A stretch of DNA of 64,000 nucleotides from Falsiroseomonas sp051433165 (lineage in GTDB: Bacteria; Pseudomonadota; Alphaproteobacteria; Acetobacterales; Acetobacteraceae): the NCBI RefSeq assembly GCF_051433165.1, contig NZ_JBHMFS010000010.1, positions 1 through 64,000 on the forward strand. The letters are read 5' to 3'. The position numbers and the translations under genes are program-made. The first letter of the stretch is position 1; every line of letters starts with the position of its first letter. Below the pieces are notes generated by a model. It did no database searches, was not told the origin of the DNA, and was given only the letters and a program-made list of their open reading frames with translations. Shown one piece after another: positions 51,613-61,237 of the stretch.

Positions 51613-52479
51613 ATGCGGATGGTGGTGGCGGGTCTTGGCTATTCCGGGGCGGCAATTGCGGCAGAGGCAGCCGCCGCCGGCTTCGCGGTGACCGGCACGG
51701 CGCGGGATCCGTCCCGTGCGGCGGCGGTACCGCTGGTCGGATTTGCCGAGGCCGGGGATGCGATCCGCGCCGCGACACACCTGATCGTGACCGCAGGGCC
51801 GGAGGAGGCTGGCTGCCCGGTGCTGCTGGCGCATGCGGCGGCGATCGCCCAGGCCCCAGGACTGCGCTGGATCGGCTACCTCTCCACCACCGGCGTCTAT
51901 GGCGACCGTGGCGGCGCGGAGGTTGATGAAGCCACGCCACCCGCGCCCGGCCAGCCGCGCTCCGCCCACCGCCTGCGGGTCGAGGAGGCCTGGCGCGCGG
52001 CGGCGGCGGCGCGGGGTGCGGCGCTGGATCTGTTCCGGGTGGGCGGCATCTACGGCCCCGGCCCCGGTCGCAGCGCGCTGGAGGATGTGCGGCGCGGCAC
52101 GGCGCGGCGGGTGGTGAAGCCCGGCCATTCCTTCAGCCGCATCCACCGGGATGATATCGCGTTCGCCGTCGCGACTGCGGCGCGCCAGAACCGGGCGACT
52201 GCGGCGCGACAGGACCGGGTGGGCGCGCGGGTGCTGCATCTGGTGGATGACGAGCCGGCGCCGAATGCCGATGTGCTGGCGGAGGCGGCGCGGCTGCTGG
52301 GCGTGGCACCGCCACCTGAGGTGCCCTTCGAGGAGGCCAGCGCCGCGATGTCGCCGATGGGCCGGTCCTTCTGGGCGGAGAATCGCCGGGTCGCCAATGA
52401 AGCGACCAAGGCGGCGCTTGGCATTGCCTGGCGCTACCCGACCTATCGCGAGGGTCTGGCCCAGATCCTCAAGGGGTAG
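51613..52479 (+). CDS. NAD-dependent epimerase/dehydratase-like SDR
   Basis: A 288-residue extended SDR, YeeZ-like. The Rossmann motif VVAGLGYSGAAIA, the LSTTGVYGDRGGAEVDE active-site region and the FRVGGIYGPGPGRSALED run are visible; the canonical YxxxK is weak (SAHRLRVEE), so catalysis is uncertain. A tandem 24-base duplication (52171-52218) doubles the segment ATAARQNR/ATAARQDR before GARVLHLVDDEPAP. ATG at 51613; a second ATG at 51619. Its last 11 bases overlap the end of the convergent hydrolase gene. Confidence 0.8.
   Translation: MRMVVAGLGYSGAAIAAEAAAAGFAVTGTARDPSRAAAVPLVGFAEAGDAIRAATHLIVTAGPEEAGCPVLLAHAAAIAQAPGLRWIGYLSTTGVYGDRGGAEVDEATPPAPGQPRSAHRLRVEEAWRAAAAARGAALDLFRVGGIYGPGPGRSALEDVRRGTARRVVKPGHSFSRIHRDDIAFAVATAARQNRATAARQDRVGARVLHLVDDEPAPNADVLAEAARLLGVAPPPEVPFEEASAAMSPMGRSFWAENRRVANEATKAALGIAWRYPTYREGLAQILKG
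52171..52218. repeat. in-frame 24 bp tandem duplication
   Basis: Units 52171-52194 and 52195-52218 both begin GCGACTGCGGCGCG and end CCGG, differing at two positions. They lie inside the epimerase-like gene and keep its frame, adding eight residues. Confidence 0.75.
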
Positions 52480-53209
52480 CGACGAGGCTTTCCAACGTCT
52501 CCGCCAGCAGGCGCAGGTCTTCGGGGCGGGACAGGCGGTGGTCGCCGTCCTTGATCAGGTGCAGCCGCACATCGCCGCCGGCCAGCGCCGCCACCAGACG
52601 CAGCGCGTGCTGCCAGGGCACGTCCGGGTCGGCCATGCCTTGCAGAATTCGGACCGGGCAGGGCAGGTCGAGCGGGCCGCCGAGGACGGATTGTTTGCGG
52701 CCATCCTCTATCAGCGCGCGGGTTACCGGCGTCGGCTCGCCATATTGGCTGGGCAGGTGGACCACCCCATCCTGTATGACCGCCTGCCTCTGCGCCTCGG
52801 TGAAGCTTGGCCACATCAGCGCTTCGGAGAAATCCGGCGCAGGCGCGAGGCCGATGAAGCCGGCCAGGCGGTCGCGCCGCTGGCGGGCCAGCAGCAGCCC
52901 GATCCAGCCACCCATGGAGGAGCCGACCAGCACCTGTGGCCCCTCCGTCAGCGCATCGAACACAGCCAGCGCATCAGCGGCCCATTGGCCGATGGTGCCA
53001 TCCTCGAACCGCCCGGCCGATGCGCCATGCCCCGAATAATCTAGCCGCAGGAAGGCGCGGCCGGTCGCGGCGCAGTGGTCGCGCAGCGCCAGCGCCTTGG
53101 ACCCCTGCATGTCGCTGCGATAGCCCGGCAGGAACACCACGCCCGGCCCGCGCCCGGCCAGCCGCGCCCAGGCCAGGCGGCCGTCCAGCCGGCCGGTTTC
53201 CTCCCTCAT
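52469..53209 (-). CDS. alpha/beta hydrolase
   Basis: A 246-residue serine hydrolase. The strand-turn motif FLPGYRSDMQGSKA, the nucleophile elbow VGSSMGGWIGLLLA (GxSxG), an acidic residue in MADPDVPW and the His in KDGDHRLSRPEDL make up the expected triad; RLDYSGHGASAGRFEDGTIGQW resembles the ABHD10 esterase branch. The ATG overlaps the stop of the FAH-family gene (ATGA). Substrate unknown. Confidence 0.87.
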   Translation of the reverse strand: MREETGRLDGRLAWARLAGRGPGVVFLPGYRSDMQGSKALALRDHCAATGRAFLRLDYSGHGASAGRFEDGTIGQWAADALAVFDALTEGPQVLVGSSMGGWIGLLLARQRRDRLAGFIGLAPAPDFSEALMWPSFTEAQRQAVIQDGVVHLPSQYGEPTPVTRALIEDGRKQSVLGGPLDLPCPVRILQGMADPDVPWQHALRLVAALAGGDVRLHLIKDGDHRLSRPEDLRLLAETLESLVATP

Positions 53210-54366
53210 GCCGGAAAGCCGCGCTTCGCCAGGTTCGCCATCAGCGCGCCGATCCCGAAGCTCCAGGGCGGGCATGAATCGGTGCGGTCCACCTCATTTA
53301 CCAGCGCGCCGAGGCGGGGCGTGGCGATGCGGACCACATCGCCCGGGTGGTGCGTGAAGCCCATCCCCGCCGCGCCGCGATCCTTGGACGGCGAGAAGGG
53401 CGTGCCGAGGAACAGCACCGCGCCATCCGGGTATTGGTGATGCGCGCCGATCATCTGGCCCACGACCTCCGTCGGGTCGCGCGAGATGGCGCCGATGCGG
53501 CCCGAATCGTGCAGGTCGAAGCCGTCGCGGCCGGTGATGCTCAGCGTCAGCTCCGCCTGGCGCACATCCTCCAGCGTGAAGCCCTCATCGAACAGGCGGA
53601 TCAGCGGGCCGAGGGCGCAGGCGGCGTTGTTGTCCTTGGCGCGGCCGAGCAGCAGGGCGCTGCGGCCCTCCACGTCGCGCAGGTTCACATCATTGCCCAG
53701 CGTCGCGCCGACGATCTTGCCGCGGGCGTTCACCACCATCACGGCCTCCGGCTCCGGGTTCGACCATTGGCTGACCGGGTGCACGCCGACCTTGGCGCCG
53801 GGGCCAACGGCGGACAGCACCGGGCCCTTGGTGAAGATCTCCGCATCCGGGCCGATGCCGACTTCCAGGTACTGGCTCCACCAGCCCTTGGCGACCAGTG
53901 CGGCCTTTACGCGGGTGGCTTCCGGGCTGCCGGGGATCAGGTTCGCCAGATCGTCGCCGATCATCTCCCGCACCTCGGCGCGGATCGCCTCCGCCTGGGT
54001 GGCGTCGCCGCGGCAGCGTTCCTCAATCACGCGCTCCAGCATGGAGCGCACATAGGTCACGCCGGCCGCCTTGATGACCTGCAGGTCAATCGGCGCCAGC
54101 AGCCAGGGCTGCGCCGGGTCGCGCGCGGCATGGTGGGCGTTGGCGAGTGCCGCCGGCAGGTCCAGCGCCGTGGGCGCGCCGCGGGCGGCGATGGCGGCGA
54201 TCGGGTCCTCGCTGTTCAGCCAGGCGCTGGCGGTGCCGAAGGCCGGCGTCATGTCGAAGGCCTCGCCCTGGCGGAGTGCGAAGACGCAGGGTCCCTCCGG
54301 CGTCATCAGGCGCAGCGCGAAATGGCCGGAGGCGAGGTCCTGCGGCAGCGCTTGGGTCTCTGTCAT
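53206..54366 (-). CDS. fumarylacetoacetate hydrolase family protein
   Basis: A 386-residue member of the FAH superfamily, whose divalent-metal enzymes cleave or decarboxylate 2-oxo/beta-diketo acids. VTYVRSMLERVIEER, WSQYLEVGIGPDAEIFTKGPVLSAVGPG, EAVMVVNARGKIVGATLGNDVNLRDVEGRSALLLGRAKDNN and GDVVRIATPRLGALVNEV resemble the larger, two-domain branch often found with aromatic or sugar-acid catabolism. Coupled to the alpha/beta hydrolase; the pair could process a keto-ester. Substrate is not readable. Confidence 0.85.
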   Translation of the reverse strand: MTETQALPQDLASGHFALRLMTPEGPCVFALRQGEAFDMTPAFGTASAWLNSEDPIAAIAARGAPTALDLPAALANAHHAARDPAQPWLLAPIDLQVIKAAGVTYVRSMLERVIEERCRGDATQAEAIRAEVREMIGDDLANLIPGSPEATRVKAALVAKGWWSQYLEVGIGPDAEIFTKGPVLSAVGPGAKVGVHPVSQWSNPEPEAVMVVNARGKIVGATLGNDVNLRDVEGRSALLLGRAKDNNAACALGPLIRLFDEGFTLEDVRQAELTLSITGRDGFDLHDSGRIGAISRDPTEVVGQMIGAHHQYPDGAVLFLGTPFSPSKDRGAAGMGFTHHPGDVVRIATPRLGALVNEVDRTDSCPPWSFGIGALMANLAKRGFPA

Positions 54367-54496
54367 GGAGAATTTGCGTCCCTTTCCTGGCGTGGGCCGA
54401 GCCTACAGCTTCCCGGCGCGCGGCCAAGCCGGTGCTGCTTTTCCGCCTCGCCTGCTGCGTGCAGCATGGGTGGGCAGCCTTGCGGGTGAGGAGGGT

Positions 54497-55476
54497 ATGA
54501 TGCCCGAGACGGTGCCGATCATCGATGTGTCGGGCCTGCGCCAGGCCGATCCGGCGGCGCGGCGGCAGGTGGCCGCGGCGCTGGGCGCCGCCTGCCGTGG
54601 CGCCGGGTTCTTCCTGGTCACCGGCCACGGCATCGCGCCGGCGGTGACGCAGCGCCTGTTCGCGGCGGCACGGGCGCTATTCGCGCTGCCGGATGCTGCC
54701 AAGCAGGCCCTGTCGATCCGCCATTCGCCGCATAACCGTGGCTATGTCGGCCTCTCCGAGGAACAGCTGGACCCGACCAGCCCGGCGGATCGGAAGGAGG
54801 CGTTCAATGTCGGCCTCGACCTGGCGCCGGATGACCCGGAGGTGCTGGCCGGCAAGCCTTTTCGCGGTGTGAACCTGTGGCCGGAGGCGCGCCCGATCTG
54901 CGCCAGGACGTCATGGCACATTTCGACGCGGCCTGGGCGCTCGGCCGTCTGCTGCATCGCGGCTTCGCGCTGGATCTCGGCCTGGCGGAGGATTTCTTCG
55001 AGGACAAGCTGGATCGCCCGCTGGCGACGCTGCGCCTGCTGCACTACCCGGCCTGCAGCGGCGGCGAGGCCGCGCTCGGCGCCGGCGAACACACGGACTA
55101 CGGCAACGTCACCGTGCTGGCCACGGATGGCGTCGCGGGGCTTGAAGTCAGGCGTCGCCCGCAGGGCGCGGAAGACGCTACTGGCGGCGGCTGGGGGGAA
55201 GTGCCGCAGGTGCCGGGCGCCTTCGTCTGCAATATCGGCGATTGCCTGATGCGCTGGACCAATGATGTCTATGTCTCCACCCCGCATCGCGTGCGGGCGC
55301 CGGCGGCGGAGCGTTATTCGGCCGCCTTCTTCCTCGACCCCAATCCGGATGCGGTGGTGGAAGTGCTGCCCAGCTGCACCGGCCCGCAAAACCCCGCCCG
55401 CTACCCGGCCGTGATCGGCGCCGATTACCTGCGGGAGCGGCTGGACGCGACCTACGCGCATCGCCGCCAGGGCTGA
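54497..55476 (+). pseudogene. 2-oxoglutarate/Fe(II) oxygenase (isopenicillin N synthase-like), frameshifted
   Basis: The first part (VPIIDVSGL, GFFLVTGHGIAP, NRGYVGLSEEQLDPTSPADRKEAFNVG) and second part (DLRQDVMAHFDAAWALGRLL onward) of one non-heme iron oxygenase are in different frames. The break is in the GCGCGC run at about 54887-54892; deleting two bases would read NLWPEAPDLRQDV, and the 980-base span is two more than a multiple of three. Iron ligands HTD (GEHTDYGN) and His (STPHRVRAP) and the RYS 2-oxoglutarate contact are in the second part. GGAGGGT precedes the ATG. A recent mutation or sequencing error. Confidence 0.85.
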
Positions 55477-55527
55477 GAGCCGCGCCCGATGGACGCCCTG
55501 TACCTCCGGGGGTAGGAACGTCGGGCC

Positions 55528-56652
55528 ATGACGATGCCCCCCGCCGTGCTCCAGGTGCTGCCCGCTCTGGCCTCCGGCGGGGTGGAGCGCGGCACCATCG
55601 AAATCGCCGAGGCGCTGCGCGACGCCGGGCTGCGGCCGCTTGTCGCCTCGGCCGGTGGCGCGCTGGTGGCGGATCTGGAACGGCTGGGCGTGCGCCATGT
55701 GAAGCTGCCGCTGGCGACGAAATCGCCGATCGCCATCTGGCGCAACGCCGCGGCGCTGACCGCGCTGGCGCAGGCGGAGGATGTGCGGATCATCCATGCC
55801 AGGTCCCGCGCCCCGGCCTGGTCGGCGCTGCTGGCGGCGCGGCGCAGCGGGGCGGCCTTCGTCACCACCTATCACGGCGCCTACAATGAAGGCCTGCCGG
55901 GCAAGCGGCTGTACAATTCCGTCATGGCGCGCGGCGACCGGGTGATCGCGATCAGCGGCTTCATCGCGGCGCTGGTGCAGGCGCGCCACGGCGTGCCGGC
56001 CGAGCGCATCCGCCTGATCCCGCGCGGCGTCGACCCGCGCCGCTTCGATCCGGCCCTGGTGAGCGCCGAGGCCGTTGCGGCGCAGCGTGCCGCATGGGGC
56101 GCCGCGCCGGGCGATGCGGTGTTGCTGCTGCCGGCGCGGCTGACGCGCTGGAAGGGCCAGGCGGTTCTGCTGCGGGCACTGGCGCTGCTGCCGGAGACAG
56201 TGCGCGTGGTGCTCGCCGGCGGCGGGCGGGAGGGTTACGCCCAGGAATTGCAGGCGCTGGCCGGGGCGCTCGGTGTGGCCGGGCGGCTGCGGATGCTCGG
56301 CCATGTGCCGGAGCTGGCTTTGGCGCTCGCCGCCGCCGATGTGGTGGTGCATGCAAGCACCGATGCGGAAGCCTTCGGCCGCACCGTCATCGAGGCCCAG
56401 GCCATGGCGCGCCCCGTGATCGCCGCCGATCTCGGCGGGCCGCGGGAGACGGTGGAACATGGCGTGACGGGCTGGCGCGTGACGCCGGACGACCCGGCGG
56501 CGCTGGCGGCGATGCTGGCGCGGGTGCTGGCCATGCCGGCGGCCTCGCGCCAGACGGTGGGGGATGCGGCGCGGCAGGCGGTGCTGGCGCGCTACAGCAC
56601 CGCGGCGATGCAAGCGGCGACGCTGGCCGTCTATCGGGAGTTCTTGGCATGA
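55528..56652 (+). CDS. glycosyltransferase family 4 protein
   Basis: A 374-residue GT-B glycosyltransferase. The N-terminal VLPALASGGVERGTIEIAEAL and the C-terminal donor domain LIPRGVDPRRFDP, LPARLTRWKGQAVLLRAL, and the EX7E-like stretch STDAEAFGRTVIEAQAMARPVIAADLGGPRETVEHGVTGW are typical of GT4 enzymes building lipopolysaccharide or other surface glycans. The stop overlaps the next glycosyltransferase (ATGA), so the pair probably acts in one pathway. Confidence 0.9.
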   Translation: MTMPPAVLQVLPALASGGVERGTIEIAEALRDAGLRPLVASAGGALVADLERLGVRHVKLPLATKSPIAIWRNAAALTALAQAEDVRIIHARSRAPAWSALLAARRSGAAFVTTYHGAYNEGLPGKRLYNSVMARGDRVIAISGFIAALVQARHGVPAERIRLIPRGVDPRRFDPALVSAEAVAAQRAAWGAAPGDAVLLLPARLTRWKGQAVLLRALALLPETVRVVLAGGGREGYAQELQALAGALGVAGRLRMLGHVPELALALAAADVVVHASTDAEAFGRTVIEAQAMARPVIAADLGGPRETVEHGVTGWRVTPDDPAALAAMLARVLAMPAASRQTVGDAARQAVLARYSTAAMQAATLAVYREFLA

Positions 56653-57572
56653 CCGTGCCCGCCATACTGGTGATCCGGCTCGGCGCGCTGGGCGATTTCG
56701 TCCAGTCCTTCGGCCCCTTCGCCGCGATCCGCGCGCACCACCCCGGCGCGCGCATCGTGCTGCTGACGACGCCGCCCTTCGCCGACCTGGCGCACCATAG
56801 CCCCTGGTTCGACGAAATCTGGTCCGAGGGCCGCCCCGCCTGGCATGACCCGCGCGCCGTGCTCGGCCTGCGGCGCCGCCTGCGGGCGGCGCGGTTCGGG
56901 CGGGTGTATGATCTGCAGACCTCCGGCCGATCCTCCCGCTACCGCTGGCTGGTCGGGCTGGGGGTGGAGTGGTCCGGCGTGGCGCGCGGTGCCTCCCACC
57001 CGCATGACAATCCGAACCGCGACTCGCTGCACACCATCGAGCGGCAGCGCGAACAGCTGGAAGCCGCGGGGATTACGCAGTTCCCGCCGCCGGTGTTGGA
57101 TTGGCTCGCGGCTGATCTCGATGGCTTCGGCCTGCCGCCGGAATTCGCCCTGCTGGTGCCGGGGGCATCGCCGCAGCGGCCCGGCAAGCGCTGGCCGGAG
57201 GCGCGCTTCGCCGCCTTCGCCGCTGCCAGTCCGATCCCCTGCGTGGTGCTCGGCGGTAAGGCGGAGATGGCGATGGCGGCGCAGATCGCCGAGGCCGCGC
57301 CGGGCGCCATCAACCTGGCCGGGCGCACCGGCTTCGCCGAGATCGCGGCGCTCGCCCGCCGCGCCCGCTTCGCGCTGGGCAATGATACCGGCCCGACGCA
57401 TCTGATCGCCGCTGCCGGTTGCCCGACCCTGGCGCTGTTCGGCGCCGACAGCGACCCGGCGCTGTGTGCCCCGCGCGGCCCCAGCGTGGCGGTGCTGCGG
57501 CATGTGCCGCTGTCCGGGCTGGGGCTGGATGCGGTGAATGCGGCGCTGGCGGGCATCCTGCCGTCCGACTGA
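56649..57572 (+). CDS. glycosyltransferase family 9 (heptosyltransferase-like)
   Basis: A 307-residue GT9 enzyme, the family of ADP-heptose:LPS heptosyltransferases. ILVIRLGALGDFVQSFGPFAAIRAHHPGARIVLLT at the N-terminus, LVPGASPQRPGKRWPEARFA, and GNDTGPTHLIAAAGCPTLALFGADSDP are hallmarks. With the preceding GT4 it likely modifies the LPS core; linking the two to the lpt genes elsewhere in the window is only thematic. Start is the ATG overlapping the GT4 stop; the frame extends into GT4. Confidence 0.9.
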   Translation: MTVPAILVIRLGALGDFVQSFGPFAAIRAHHPGARIVLLTTPPFADLAHHSPWFDEIWSEGRPAWHDPRAVLGLRRRLRAARFGRVYDLQTSGRSSRYRWLVGLGVEWSGVARGASHPHDNPNRDSLHTIERQREQLEAAGITQFPPPVLDWLAADLDGFGLPPEFALLVPGASPQRPGKRWPEARFAAFAAASPIPCVVLGGKAEMAMAAQIAEAAPGAINLAGRTGFAEIAALARRARFALGNDTGPTHLIAAAGCPTLALFGADSDPALCAPRGPSVAVLRHVPLSGLGLDAVNAALAGILPSD

Positions 57573-57624
57573 GTTCATGCCCCCGGTTGCCGGGCGGGAT
57601 CCTCCGGGGGCTTGGCTGTCGGCT

Positions 57625-59130
57625 TCACCCCAGGCCGGATTGCGTCCAGGCGCGCAGCGCCTCCGTCTCCGTCTCGCTCAGCTTCTCACCGGCCGCGCGC
57701 GCGGTGTTCACCAGGGTGGCGAAAAGCACGCGGGACAGGCGGGCGGCGCCCTCCGGTGTCGCCGGTTCATGCAGCTTGACGTAGCCGCGCATCAGCCAGC
57801 GCAGCAGCGCCGTCACCTCTCGCGCCGAGACGCATAGGCCCTCCGCGCTCGCGGCCTTGGCGATTTCGGGGGCGGCGATGGCTGGGTCCAGCGGCAGGGC
57901 GGTGGCGATGGCATCCAGCAGGAAGCCCAACTCCGCCGGGGTGAAGGCCGGCAGGTCGTGCGGCAGGCCCTTCGGGTCGCGCGAGCCCCAGAGCAGGTCG
58001 CGCAGCAATTGCGGCGCTTCCATCAGAGCGGTTTCGCTGACGGCGCTCGCTTCCGGCTCCGATGCCTCGGCTTCGCGCGCCGCGATCGTGGGCAGCTCGG
58101 CCTCAGGCGCTTCGACCGAGGTGGTGTCCGGCGCGTCCGCGGCCTCGACCGGTTTCTCCTCCGCCGGCTTGTCCTCGGCGGGCGAATCCTCGGGCGCCGC
58201 GCCGCGATCGGCATCGAACACCCAGCGCCGCGCCGGCGGGCCGGAGAGCGACAGGCGGCGGTCCTGCGCTTCCTCGATCAAGGCGCCGAGCGAGCCGGCG
58301 CCGGCGTAATCCGTGTGCCGCAGGGCCGGAAAGGCACGCGGCAGGGCCTGGCCGATATCGGTCAGCCGCAGCGCGCCGCCGGGGCTGCGCGCAACCGCCT
58401 CCCGCACCCATTCCAGCGCCTGGGCGCGCAGCGAAGGCAGATCGGGCCGCGCCGGGTCGCTGCGCGGCACGTCCACGCGCGCGGCGGGGGCGGGGGCGGT
58501 GGCAGGGGCGGTGGTGGAGAATTGGGCGACGGGCAGGTTGCCCATGCCGTCATGCGCGAATTCATCGAGGCCCACCACCAGGTCGGCCGCCGCCAGATAG
58601 GCGGCCTTCGCCGTATCCTGCGCCAGGATGGTGATGCGCCGGTCATGCGCGCGCAGGCGGGCGAGCGCCGGCAGGAAATCGCTGTCGCCGGACAGCAGGA
58701 CGAATTCCTCGAAGCGGGTGCGGTGGTCCAGCGCCTCCCGGATATCGAGGGCCATCTTCATGTCGGCGCTGTTCTTCAGCCAGGCGACGGGTGGGCAATC
58801 GACCACGTCGAAGCCGGCCTGCACGAAGGCGGCGCGGAATTCGGAGAAATAGGTGCGGTTCCGCAAATCCTTGGTCGCCCGGTAGCGGGCCACCGGCCGC
58901 CCGGCCTGGAAATCCCAGTATCCGCCCGGATTCAAATAGCAGCGGCGCACCAGGGTGCGGCGGATGCCGGGCTTGCCGCCTTCCTCACGCCCCTCCAGCC
59001 ACGCCAGCCAGGCATCGGGACGCTCGCCGAAGGCATAGGCGGCGCGCTCGTCCCAGCGCAGCAGGGCCATGAAGACATTGTCGAAATCGACATAAAGGGC
59101 GGCACGCGGGAGCGGATCTCGATCGGTCAT
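57625..59130 (-). CDS. NYN domain ribonuclease with LOTUS-like domain
   Basis: A 501-residue protein. The N-terminal PIN-like NYN nuclease (about residues 10-205) has the acidic metal ligands in YVDFDNVF, KNSADMKMALDIREAL and LLSGDSDFLPALARLRAHD. After a Pro/Ala linker, residues 230-310 (LRAQALEWVREAVARSPGGALRLTDIGQALPRAFP...) look like an OST-HTH/LOTUS RNA-binding domain. An acidic low-complexity stretch (EDSPAEDKPAEEKPVEAADAPD) leads to a C-terminal helical domain (about 370-500) that I do not recognise. Predicted to cut RNA, target unknown. Confidence 0.8.
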   Translation of the reverse strand: MTDRDPLPRAALYVDFDNVFMALLRWDERAAYAFGERPDAWLAWLEGREEGGKPGIRRTLVRRCYLNPGGYWDFQAGRPVARYRATKDLRNRTYFSEFRAAFVQAGFDVVDCPPVAWLKNSADMKMALDIREALDHRTRFEEFVLLSGDSDFLPALARLRAHDRRITILAQDTAKAAYLAAADLVVGLDEFAHDGMGNLPVAQFSTTAPATAPAPAARVDVPRSDPARPDLPSLRAQALEWVREAVARSPGGALRLTDIGQALPRAFPALRHTDYAGAGSLGALIEEAQDRRLSLSGPPARRWVFDADRGAAPEDSPAEDKPAEEKPVEAADAPDTTSVEAPEAELPTIAAREAEASEPEASAVSETALMEAPQLLRDLLWGSRDPKGLPHDLPAFTPAELGFLLDAIATALPLDPAIAAPEIAKAASAEGLCVSAREVTALLRWLMRGYVKLHEPATPEGAARLSRVLFATLVNTARAAGEKLSETETEALRAWTQSGLG

Positions 59131-59269
59131 TCAGGCTTCCAGGCAAAAGATAAAGACGCGTCATACGAGTGATATGGGCCAGGCATGCCGTGCGGCGCCT
59201 TGACGGCGGGGCGGTGGGCTGGCCATGGTCCGCGCCCTTTATGGCACAGCCCAGGAGCCTTGTATTCCA

Positions 59270-61225
59270 ATGCCCGCGATCACCCTGCCTGACGGTTCCG
59301 TCCGCGACTTCGTCGGGCCCGTCACGGGCACGACGGTCGCGGCCAGCATCGGCCCCGGCCTGGCCAAAGCCGCGCTCGCCATGCAGGTGGATGGTGTGCT
59401 GCGGGACCTGTCGGACGAGATTTCGGCCGATGCCAGCCTGCGCTTCATCACCCGCCGCGACCCCGAGGCGTTGGAGATGATCCGCCACGACACCGCCCAT
59501 GTGCTGGCGGAAGCGGTGCAGGACCTGTTCCCTGGCACCCAGGTGACCATCGGCCCGACCATCGAGAACGGCTTCTACTACGACTTCTTCCGCAACCAGC
59601 CCTTCAGCGTGGAAGACTTCGCCGCCATCGAGGGCCGGATGCGGGAGATCGTGGCGCGCAATGCCCCGTTCCAGCGCAGCGTCGTTTCCCGCGCCGAGGC
59701 GACCTCCCTGTTCGAGAAGAAGGGCGAGGCGTTCAAGGTCGAACTGATCCGCGACTTGCCGGATGGCGTGGATATCAGCCTGTACAGCCAGGGCGACTGG
59801 ATCGATCTGTGCCGCGGGCCACATATGCGCGGCACCGGCGATGTCGGCACCGCCTTCAAGCTGATGAAGGTCGCCGGCGCCTATTGGCGCGGCAAGTCCG
59901 AGAACCCGGTGCTCTCCCGCATCTACGGCACCGCCTGGCGCGACCAGAAGGAACTCGACGCCCACCTGCTCCAGATCGAGGAGGCGGAGAAGCGCGACCA
60001 CCGCCGCATCGGCAAGGAAATGGGCCTGTTCCATTTGCAGGAGGAAGCGACCGGCAGCGTCTTCTGGCACCCGAAGGGCTGGAAGCTGTACCGGACGGTG
60101 GAAGACTACATGCGCCGCCGGCTGGACCAGGCCGACTACCAGGAGGTGAAGACCCCCCAGCTTGTGGACCGCCGCCTGTGGGAGGAATCCGGCCATTGGG
60201 AGAAATTCCGCCACGCCATGTTCCTCGCCAAGGTCGAGGACAAGGACGAGGCGGACCGCGTCTATGCGCTGAAGCCGATGAACTGCCCCTGCCACGTGCA
60301 GATCTTCAACCAAGGCGTTCGCAGCTACCGCGAATTGCCGCTGCGCATGGCCGAATTCGGCGCCTGCCACCGCTTCGAGCCATCCGGCGCGCTACACGGC
60401 ATCATGCGGGTGCGCGCCTTCACCCAGGACGACGCGCACATCTTCTGCGAGGAGCACCAGATTGCCGATGAGACGGTGCATTTCGTGGCGCTGCTGTCCA
60501 GCATCTATCGGGACCTCGGCTTCACCGATTTCCGCGTGAAGTTCTCGGATCGGCCGGCGGTGCGCGCCGGCGACGACGCGACCTGGGACCGGGCGGAGGG
60601 TGCGCTGAAGGAAGCCTGCGCCGTTGCCGGGGTGGAGTATGAGCTGAACCCGGGGGAGGGCGCCTTCTACGGCCCGAAGCTGGAATTCGTGCTGCGGGAC
60701 GCGATCGGCCGCGACTGGCAGTGCGGCACCCTGCAGGTGGATTTCGTGCTGCCGGAACGCCTTGATGCCACCTATGCGGCGGAAGACGGCACTCGCAAGC
60801 GGCCGGTCATGCTGCACCGGGCGATCCTGGGCAGCTTCGAACGCTTCCTCGGCATCTTGATTGAGCAGCATGCGGGCCGCTTCCCGCTCTGGTTGGCGCC
60901 GGTGCAGGTGGTGGTGGCGACCATTGTTTCGGATGCCGATGACTATGCGCGTCAGGCCGCGGCGGCGCTGGCCAACGCTGGCTTGCGCGTGGAGCTCGAC
61001 CTGCGGAACGAGAAGATCAACCGCAAGGTGCCGGACCACATCGCCCAGCGCGTGCCGGTGCTGGCCGTGGTGGGGCGGCGGGAGGCCGAGGAAGGCATGC
61101 TGGTGCTGCGCCGCCTTCCTGGGCGGGAACAGGAAAGCCTGCCACTTTCGGAGGCAGTCGCCCGGCTGGTGGTCGAAGCCACGGCGCCCGACCTTCTCCG
61201 GTCGGTCCCCGAAGCGGCGCAATAA
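59270..61225 (+). CDS. thrS: threonyl-tRNA synthetase
   Basis: ThrRS, 651 aa, class II synthetase. It has a TGS domain (ITLPDGSVRDFVGPVTGTTVAASIG), the N2 editing domain with the HxxxH motif in RHDTAHVLAEAVQD, the catalytic core with zinc ligands (NCPCHVQIF and downstream His), class II motif 2 FRFEPSGALHGIMRVR and motif 3 LHRAILGSFERFLG, and the C-terminal anticodon domain (LAPVQVVVATI). ATG at 59270 is used; the frame is open to 59225. infC follows after a hairpin. Confidence 0.96.
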   Translation: MPAITLPDGSVRDFVGPVTGTTVAASIGPGLAKAALAMQVDGVLRDLSDEISADASLRFITRRDPEALEMIRHDTAHVLAEAVQDLFPGTQVTIGPTIENGFYYDFFRNQPFSVEDFAAIEGRMREIVARNAPFQRSVVSRAEATSLFEKKGEAFKVELIRDLPDGVDISLYSQGDWIDLCRGPHMRGTGDVGTAFKLMKVAGAYWRGKSENPVLSRIYGTAWRDQKELDAHLLQIEEAEKRDHRRIGKEMGLFHLQEEATGSVFWHPKGWKLYRTVEDYMRRRLDQADYQEVKTPQLVDRRLWEESGHWEKFRHAMFLAKVEDKDEADRVYALKPMNCPCHVQIFNQGVRSYRELPLRMAEFGACHRFEPSGALHGIMRVRAFTQDDAHIFCEEHQIADETVHFVALLSSIYRDLGFTDFRVKFSDRPAVRAGDDATWDRAEGALKEACAVAGVEYELNPGEGAFYGPKLEFVLRDAIGRDWQCGTLQVDFVLPERLDATYAAEDGTRKRPVMLHRAILGSFERFLGILIEQHAGRFPLWLAPVQVVVATIVSDADDYARQAAAALANAGLRVELDLRNEKINRKVPDHIAQRVPVLAVVGRREAEEGMLVLRRLPGREQESLPLSEAVARLVVEATAPDLLRSVPEAAQ

Positions 61226-61237
61226 TGCCACATTTCG

